Assembly: GCA_964411785.1 (NCBI GenBank)
Contig: CAYPMJ010000084.1
Location: 1 to 8,723 of the forward strand
DNA length: 8,723 bases
Source of the DNA: RUG626 sp964411785
GTDB lineage: Bacteria; Bacillota; Clostridia; Oscillospirales; Oscillospiraceae
Reading direction: 5' to 3'
In this document: piece after piece, positions 4,321 to 8,723 of the stretch
How positions within the stretch are numbered: the first letter of the stretch is position 1
Layout of the letters: each line of letters opens with the position of its first letter
Program-made: the position numbers and the translations under genes
The notes under the pieces: model-generated
Seen by the model: only the letters and a program-made list of their open reading frames with translations
Told to the model about the DNA's origin: nothing
Databases searched by the model: none

Positions 4321-7300
4321 TTACTTCACCGCTGTGAAGAGGCGGTACAGGAAGGTAACAACCTGACCGCGGGTGCAGTCGTCAAGAGGAGCAAAGCTCG
4401 TAGACGAAACGCCGTTCGTCACGCCAGTGCTCTCAGCCCAGATGACAGCTGCCTCGTAGAAGGACCCCTCTACAACGTCCTCAAAGCTGCTCTCAGCGTC
4501 CACAGCCGGGGAGCCTGCATAGCGGTAGAGGAATGTGGCGGCCTGGCAGCGCGCGACCTTATCGTTCGGTGCAAAAACGGTCGACGTAACGCCGGTAGTC
4601 ACACCCGTCTTGACTGCCCAGAGAACTGCGTCATAATAGAACGCACCCTCCTCAACGTCAGTGAACGGGTTCTCAACCTCAACCACAGGTGAGCCGGCCG
4701 CCCTCCAGAGGAAGGTGACAAACTGCCCGCGGGTGCAGGTCTCGTCCGGGCCAAAGGTCGTGTCGGTAAGGCCGTTGGCAATTCCATTGTTCGCAGCCCA
4801 GAGAACAGCGTCATAGTAGAACGCGCCCTCTTTCACATCCTCAAACGGGTTAACAGGCGCCTCAACCTCAGCAAACACCGGACTTACAACGAAGTTCCCG
4901 GAGGGCATAAGGAAGGAGAACTGCGTATCGCTCACCTTCGTAAGCTCAAGCTCGTTCCCCGCAGCGTCCGTCACTGTAAGAGCCGACAGCTCATAGCCCT
5001 CTTTGGCAGCTACGGTAAGCGTAACCTTAGATCCGGCATCGGTCCCCGCAGCCACAACAGTCACTTCACCGCCGTCGACACCTATGACCATGGTGTACCC
5101 ACTTGACACCGTGCCTCCGGAGATAATCGTTGTGGTGGTCGTTGTCGCCTCAGCCCAATGCGCGTAAAGCGTCGTGTCGGCAGTATACTGTGTCGCAGTC
5201 GTCACAGCCGTCGTTCCGTCTGCCAGATACCAGCCCAAGAAGGTATATCCATCTTTGTACGCCGCCGGCAGAACAGAGAGCTTTCCGCCAACTGTCGTAA
5301 GACTTGCCACATTAGATCCACCCTGCGCATCGAAGGTCACTGTATACTCAGTAACTGCCGTTGCTGTGATGGTACCTGAAAGCGCCTTCGTCGTATCACT
5401 CGACATGTCAGACGCAAGGCTCACGGTGAACGTAAAGCTCCCGTCAACCCCAGCAGCAGCCGGCGTAAACGACGTAAAGTGGATTGCACTCTGATCAAGG
5501 CTGTAGTCAAGCCCAGCATCCTCAAGCGCACTGTTAATCTGCGCCACGATTTTTGTCATCACAGAGCTTAAGTCATTCGCCTCAGCCTCAGTGTACGTGA
5601 AAGTCAGCCCCTCGATAGTGCTCTTCACGCCCGAGAGATCAGCGTCCTGAGAAAGTCCTGTTCCCTCTTCGATCGTAACACTCTCCGAAGCAATCGCAGC
5701 AGCAATCGCGCTTGCGTTGTCGTCCGTACCTCCTGTCACCTTCTCCACTGCGGAGAAGACGGTGAGGTGCGAGGTCTTAAACTGGATGCTTGTTCCATCA
5801 GTCAGCGTCTTGTACCCATAGTAGCTGACCTTACCCTCGGACGTAACGCCGAAGATGTAGTACGTGCTGCCCTTGGTAAGTCCTCCGATGGTGATGGTGA
5901 GGTTAGCACCATCAAGCGCCTCATCACCGGTGAACTGCTCAACTTCTTTCCCATCCGCGTCAACTTTGACAATCTTGACCTCAACCTTCGTGCCGCTGTT
6001 GACAAGCTCCTTCACTGTATCGGTGGTGCCGTCAGCAAAGTTGTTTATCTCCTCGCTCTTCGGCGCAATAACCACCTTCATGCTGCCAAGGCCCTCAGTG
6101 TCCTCCGGGATCCAGACTTCGTTGTCGCCATTCAATCCACGCACATACTCAGTTCCATTGCTGTCTGTAACAGTATTAACTTCCACGCCCTCATCCGGCT
6201 TCGGCAGCAGCAGGAGACCGGAGAAGTCAATGGTGTAGGTTGTGCTCTCTCCCACCGTCACGAGAATCTTGCTCGGGGAGAGCTGCTCGTTCCCTGTTCT
6301 ATCTCCGTCAAGCCAGATCACAAGGTACTTAGTGTCCTCATTCTGGTCAAAGTTATGTACTTTCCCATTCTCCGACCCACTGCTTGCGTTCGTAACGGTA
6401 AACGACTCAGTGCTTCCCGTCTTCGTCACTGCAATGGGCAGATAGTGGCCGTTCTGCTCAGCCGTAACCGACCCATTAAATGCGCTCCAGTCGGAAATAT
6501 AGTTTGCCGTACCGGTAACGCAAACGGTGGTCTTGCCATCCTCATCTGTCTTCGTCTCAATGGTGAAGTCACCGAGGTCTGCAAGCTTGACTTCCTTTGA
6601 GTCACCAGTGCCCAGCAGGTTGCCCTCGTAGCTCTCAATTTCTGAAAACTCCAGCGTCGGGATCTCCTCGAACTCCGCCGTCACGGTTGTCTCATACGCG
6701 GGCATGGAGATGTAGTAAACGGTGGTGTTGTTAGCCCCCGTCTCTGTCATCACGTTGGCCGAGTAGGGGGTTTCAGTCTTTGTCTCGTTCCCCTCGTCGT
6801 CCGTCGTAGTCTTCGTTTCCGTGTACGAGTACGTAAAGCTCTTGATGCGCTTGCCCGTATCCGGGGTCACCGTAAAGTACACCTTAGTCCCCTGAGGAAC
6901 GGTAGTGCCGCTGGTGACAGTTGTCTGGCTCGTGGTCTTATCCCCATTCTCGTCCGTCGTCTCCGACACAGTGTACGCCGTAACCGACCCGCCGGTGCTC
7001 TCAATCTTCAGCGTAACCTCCGTCTTCACAAACGTACCGGAGAGCGTCACGTTCGCGCCCGGCATCGTGAAGGTGTAGGTGGTCCCTGTGCTGCCTTCCT
7101 CCGTCTTCCCCTCGGAAAGCTTCACATTGCTCCCCGCCGAGAGAGACTTAAGCTCATAGCCGTCTTCCGTCGTCACGGTCAGCGTAACTTTCGCACCCTC
7201 GGTGATCCAGTAGCCGGTCACTTCGTAGGAGCTCGTCACTTCATTTCCGTCCTTGTCCGTGCCGGTGGTCGTGATTTCACCTACCGTGGTATCAACTTCC

Positions 7301-8723
7301 GTCTCACCGACTTTGACCGTCAGACTCCCGCCGGTCCACGCGCTCGTTCCGTTAACATTGTATATAACATACTTTGTCTTCTCAACGAACGTCACCTCAA
7401 CCGTCACGTTCACCCCGGGCATGGTGAACGTGTACTCACCGTCGCCCGCGGTAACGTCAACGTCGCCGGTGGTCCCCGTAACCGTAACCGTCCCGACCTT
7501 GTAGTCATTTTCCGGCGTCGCAGTCACGGTAACTGTGTCCCCCTCGGTGACGCTCAAGGTGCTGGTGCCGGATGTATCGGTGTCGTTCCCCGAGCCACTT
7601 GTGGTGTCCTCAGAAACATTGTCAACACTCACCGAAACAGTGCCCTGCTTTGTGCCGTCCTCGTCCTTCACCTCGCTCGTGAACGTCACAGTGTGCTCAT
7701 TCTTTTCCCTAAAGTTCCCCGTAACGGTCACAGGCGTCTCGGGCATCTCAAATGTCCAGGTGTTGTTCTCGCCCTCAGTTGTCTCTATCGTGGTATCTGA
7801 GCCGTCCACAACAGTAACGTCGGTCACAAGATACCCTTCAGCAGCTCCCAGCGTCACGGTAACCTTGGTCCCCGGTTCAACTGGGGTGGTCCCGCTCACG
7901 ATGGCTGTGCTGTTTTCTCCCATCGTCGCGGTCACTGTCCCGGGCGCTGTTGTGCTCCCGCTGTTCTCGGTGCTCCCGGTGTTCTCCGGACTCGTTGCCA
8001 CCGTCACAGTGGGGTAAATCTGAGCTTTGATCGTAACGCCGTTAGCTGGCATTGTAAAGGTGTATCCGTCGTTCTCATTGGCAGTGACCTCCACCTTCGC
8101 ATCTTCGCCCGTAAGGCCGTCCTTCGTCACAGTAACTCCGGCCACAGCGTAATTATCGTTCGCCTCAATCTCGACCTTAAGCGTCGTGTCAGCTTCCACA
8201 GCATCGCCGTTACTCACGGTGGTGTTGCTGTCGTCGGTGGACACTTCCTCGTCCGCAACAGTTGCCGTGTTCCCCGTTCCGGTGTCGCCGCCGGTGCTTC
8301 CTTCGCCGTTGCTGCTCTCCTCAGTCACCTTCGTAACCGTGATTGTCCCGTTTGTCGGCGTCACTATCGTCACGCCGTAGGTCATCTCGGTGCCGGTCAC
8401 AAGGTACGCAGAGAGGTGGTCGGTGGTGAATGTGAAGGTCTTGCCGTCATCACTCGCCGAAACATTCTCGTTATTCTGGTCCGCCGCAGTGACGCTCGTC
8501 GCCATAAGCTGCTTTACGACGTACGTTGTTGTCCCTTCGCCCTTCAGCACCTCAACATAGTAGCAGTACCATGTGGGGGTTTTCTCGTCATCGTCCGCCG
8601 TTGTCGACGGCTCATTCTCTTCCGCCGGTACCGCGAGGGTGATCTTTATTTCCGCACCCTTCTCATTTCCCGCAGCAAGAGGATGCTCATCCCCCGCGGT
8701 AAGGTCGGTCACATAGATGGTCC
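4321..8723 (-). CDS. Large SLH-anchored surface protein with InlB-type B repeats (5' end outside window)
   Basis: At least 1,466 residues are visible and the frame is open to the window edge, so the start, signal peptide and any further N-terminal domains are missing; the GTG at 8710-8712 is an internal valine codon, not a start. Numbering from that codon: a module ends at about 107 (FTFTTDHLSAYLV); a Ser/Gly/Thr linker follows (131-175); five divergent InlB B-type repeats span about 177-682; an unrecognised beta-rich segment spans 683-830; a second copy of the HLT-type module spans about 870-990; then an unassigned region; one Listeria-Bacteroides repeat (1122-1186, with GWY and LYAHW); a sixth B-type repeat (about 1225-1281); and three SLH domains (1288-1460). 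SLH domains bind pyruvylated cell-wall polymer, so the protein should sit on the cell surface. B repeats are usually stalk or adhesion modules. No catalytic motif is visible. A role in adhesion or S-layer decoration is inference. Confidence 0.92.
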   Translation of the reverse strand, partial: TIYVTDLTAGDEHPLAAGNEKGAEIKITLAVPAEENEPSTTADDDEKTPTWYCYYVEVLKGEGTTTYVVKQLMATSVTAADQNNENVSASDDGKTFTFTTDHLSAYLVTGTEMTYGVTIVTPTNGTITVTKVTEESSNGEGSTGGDTGTGNTATVADEEVSTDDSNTTVSNGDAVEADTTLKVEIEANDNYAVAGVTVTKDGLTGEDAKVEVTANENDGYTFTMPANGVTIKAQIYPTVTVATSPENTGSTENSGSTTAPGTVTATMGENSTAIVSGTTPVEPGTKVTVTLGAAEGYLVTDVTVVDGSDTTIETTEGENNTWTFEMPETPVTVTGNFREKNEHTVTFTSEVKDEDGTKQGTVSVSVDNVSEDTTSGSGNDTDTSGTSTLSVTEGDTVTVTATPENDYKVGTVTVTGTTGDVDVTAGDGEYTFTMPGVNVTVEVTFVEKTKYVIYNVNGTSAWTGGSLTVKVGETEVDTTVGEITTTGTDKDGNEVTSSYEVTGYWITEGAKVTLTVTTEDGYELKSLSAGSNVKLSEGKTEEGSTGTTYTFTMPGANVTLSGTFVKTEVTLKIESTGGSVTAYTVSETTDENGDKTTSQTTVTSGTTVPQGTKVYFTVTPDTGKRIKSFTYSYTETKTTTDDEGNETKTETPYSANVMTETGANNTTVYYISMPAYETTVTAEFEEIPTLEFSEIESYEGNLLGTGDSKEVKLADLGDFTIETKTDEDGKTTVCVTGTANYISDWSAFNGSVTAEQNGHYLPIAVTKTGSTESFTVTNASSGSENGKVHNFDQNEDTKYLVIWLDGDRTGNEQLSPSKILVTVGESTTYTIDFSGLLLLPKPDEGVEVNTVTDSNGTEYVRGLNGDNEVWIPEDTEGLGSMKVVIAPKSEEINNFADGTTDTVKELVNSGTKVEVKIVKVDADGKEVEQFTGDEALDGANLTITIGGLTKGSTYYIFGVTSEGKVSYYGYKTLTDGTSIQFKTSHLTVFSAVEKVTGGTDDNASAIAAAIASESVTIEEGTGLSQDADLSGVKSTIEGLTFTYTEAEANDLSSVMTKIVAQINSALEDAGLDYSLDQSAIHFTSFTPAAAGVDGSFTFTVSLASDMSSDTTKALSGTITATAVTEYTVTFDAQGGSNVASLTTVGGKLSVLPAAYKDGYTFLGWYLADGTTAVTTATQYTADTTLYAHWAEATTTTTTIISGGTVSSGYTMVIGVDGGEVTVVAAGTDAGSKVTLTVAAKEGYELSALTVTDAAGNELELTKVSDTQFSFLMPSGNFVVSPVFAEVEAPVNPFEDVKEGAFYYDAVLWAANNGIANGLTDTTFGPDETCTRGQFVTFLWRAAGSPVVEVENPFTDVEEGAFYYDAVLWAVKTGVTTGVTSTVFAPNDKVARCQAATFLYRYAGSPAVDAESSFEDVVEGSFYEAAVIWAESTGVTNGVSSTSFAPLDDCTRGQVVTFLYRLFTAVK
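4324..4851 (-). repeat. Three C-terminal S-layer homology (SLH) domains
   Basis: Three tandem units begin PFEDV, PFTDV and SFEDV, continue with FYYDAVLWA, FYYDAVLWA and FYEAAVIWA, then NGL, TGV and NGV, and end CTRGQFVTFLWR, VARCQAATFLYR and CTRGQVVTFLYR. The conserved TRGQ motif, which lies in the polymer-binding groove of known SLH trimers, is ARCQ in the second unit. The protein ends 3 residues after the third domain. Confidence 0.95.
5155..5349 (-). repeat. Listeria-Bacteroides repeat (InlB B-repeat type, Flg_new)
   Basis: One copy reads YTVTFDAQGG, then GYTFLGWYLADGTTAV, and closes with TTLYAHW. This matches the beta-grasp-like repeat found in internalin B and in many Clostridia and Bacteroidetes surface proteins. 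It is followed by a run of Thr codons. Confidence 0.9.
6667..8184 (-). repeat. Five divergent InlB B-type repeats
   Basis: Five diverged units each run from a TLKVE or TKVTV-like strand through GY or DY plus V..VTV to an aromatic-x-F-x-MP motif and a VTV...F closing strand. The MP motifs are YTFTMP, WTFEMP, YTFTMP, YTFTMP and YYISMP (residues 217, 319, 427, 546 and 666). A sixth copy with FSFLMP lies apart at 4870-5040. Spacing is about 100-120 residues, so linkers differ between copies and recent DNA-level duplication is not obvious. Confidence 0.75.

Noticed and set aside
5767..6600. Long plus-strand open frames antisense to the surface-protein gene, also at 7253-8380
   Set aside because: They result from the Thr/Val/Ser-rich codon use of the sense gene, show Val/Ser/Pro monotony or no recognisable motif, and lack ribosome sites.
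8710..8712. GTG as the start of the surface-protein gene
   Set aside because: The frame stays open to the window edge, there is no ribosome site or signal peptide, and the residues read like the middle of a domain.

Overview
The window looks like a chromosomal piece of a spore-forming, strictly anaerobic, fairly GC-rich member of the Clostridia (Oscillospiraceae-like is my guess, not proven). The reasons are an alpha/beta-type small acid-soluble spore protein, a BofA-family protein, a multi-cluster [FeFe]-hydrogenase of the clostridial type, and a very large Thr-rich S-layer-homology (SLH) surface protein. No insertion sequence, phage gene or CRISPR array is visible.

Layout, left to right. 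Positions 1-194 hold the C-terminal tail of a plus-strand gene that enters from outside the window. Everything else is on the minus strand. A strong bidirectional terminator (338-372) separates the plus-strand gene from a convergent spore-protein gene (396-593), which has its own sigma-G-like promoter and a stem-loop at the predicted mRNA 5' end. Next comes a monocistronic [FeFe]-hydrogenase catalytic subunit (810-2552), with its own terminator, a near-consensus sigma-A promoter at 2717-2745 and a dyad-rich leader of about 160 nt. A two-gene unit follows: a BofA-family membrane protein (3528-3977) and a short-chain dehydrogenase (2816-3526) that starts 1 nt after the bofA stop. This unit lies directly behind a tRNA-Gly(GCC) gene (4030-4105). 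The tRNA has a perfect TTGACA-N17-TATAAT promoter and a strong terminator that ends almost on the bofA ribosome-binding site. The right half of the window (4321-8723) is one partial gene for a surface protein of at least 1,466 residues. It carries about six divergent InlB-type B repeats, one Listeria-Bacteroides repeat and three C-terminal SLH domains; its N-terminus lies beyond the window.

How the genes relate. Two genes belong to sporulation (spore DNA protection; a BofA homologue, whose family controls processing of pro-sigma-K). The hydrogenase belongs to fermentative electron disposal. The dehydrogenase resembles FabG and, in its active-site surroundings, the YmfI type that acts in elongation factor P modification. 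The surface protein is anchored to the cell wall polymer. They appear to be separate transcription units rather than one system. I did not find a clear novel defence or mobile system. The items most worth a second look are the unusual BofA homologue with a repeated N-terminal extension, its position behind a tRNA terminator with no room for a normal promoter, the structured leader of the stand-alone hydrogenase, and protein-like sequence continuing in frame past the stop of the leftmost gene.
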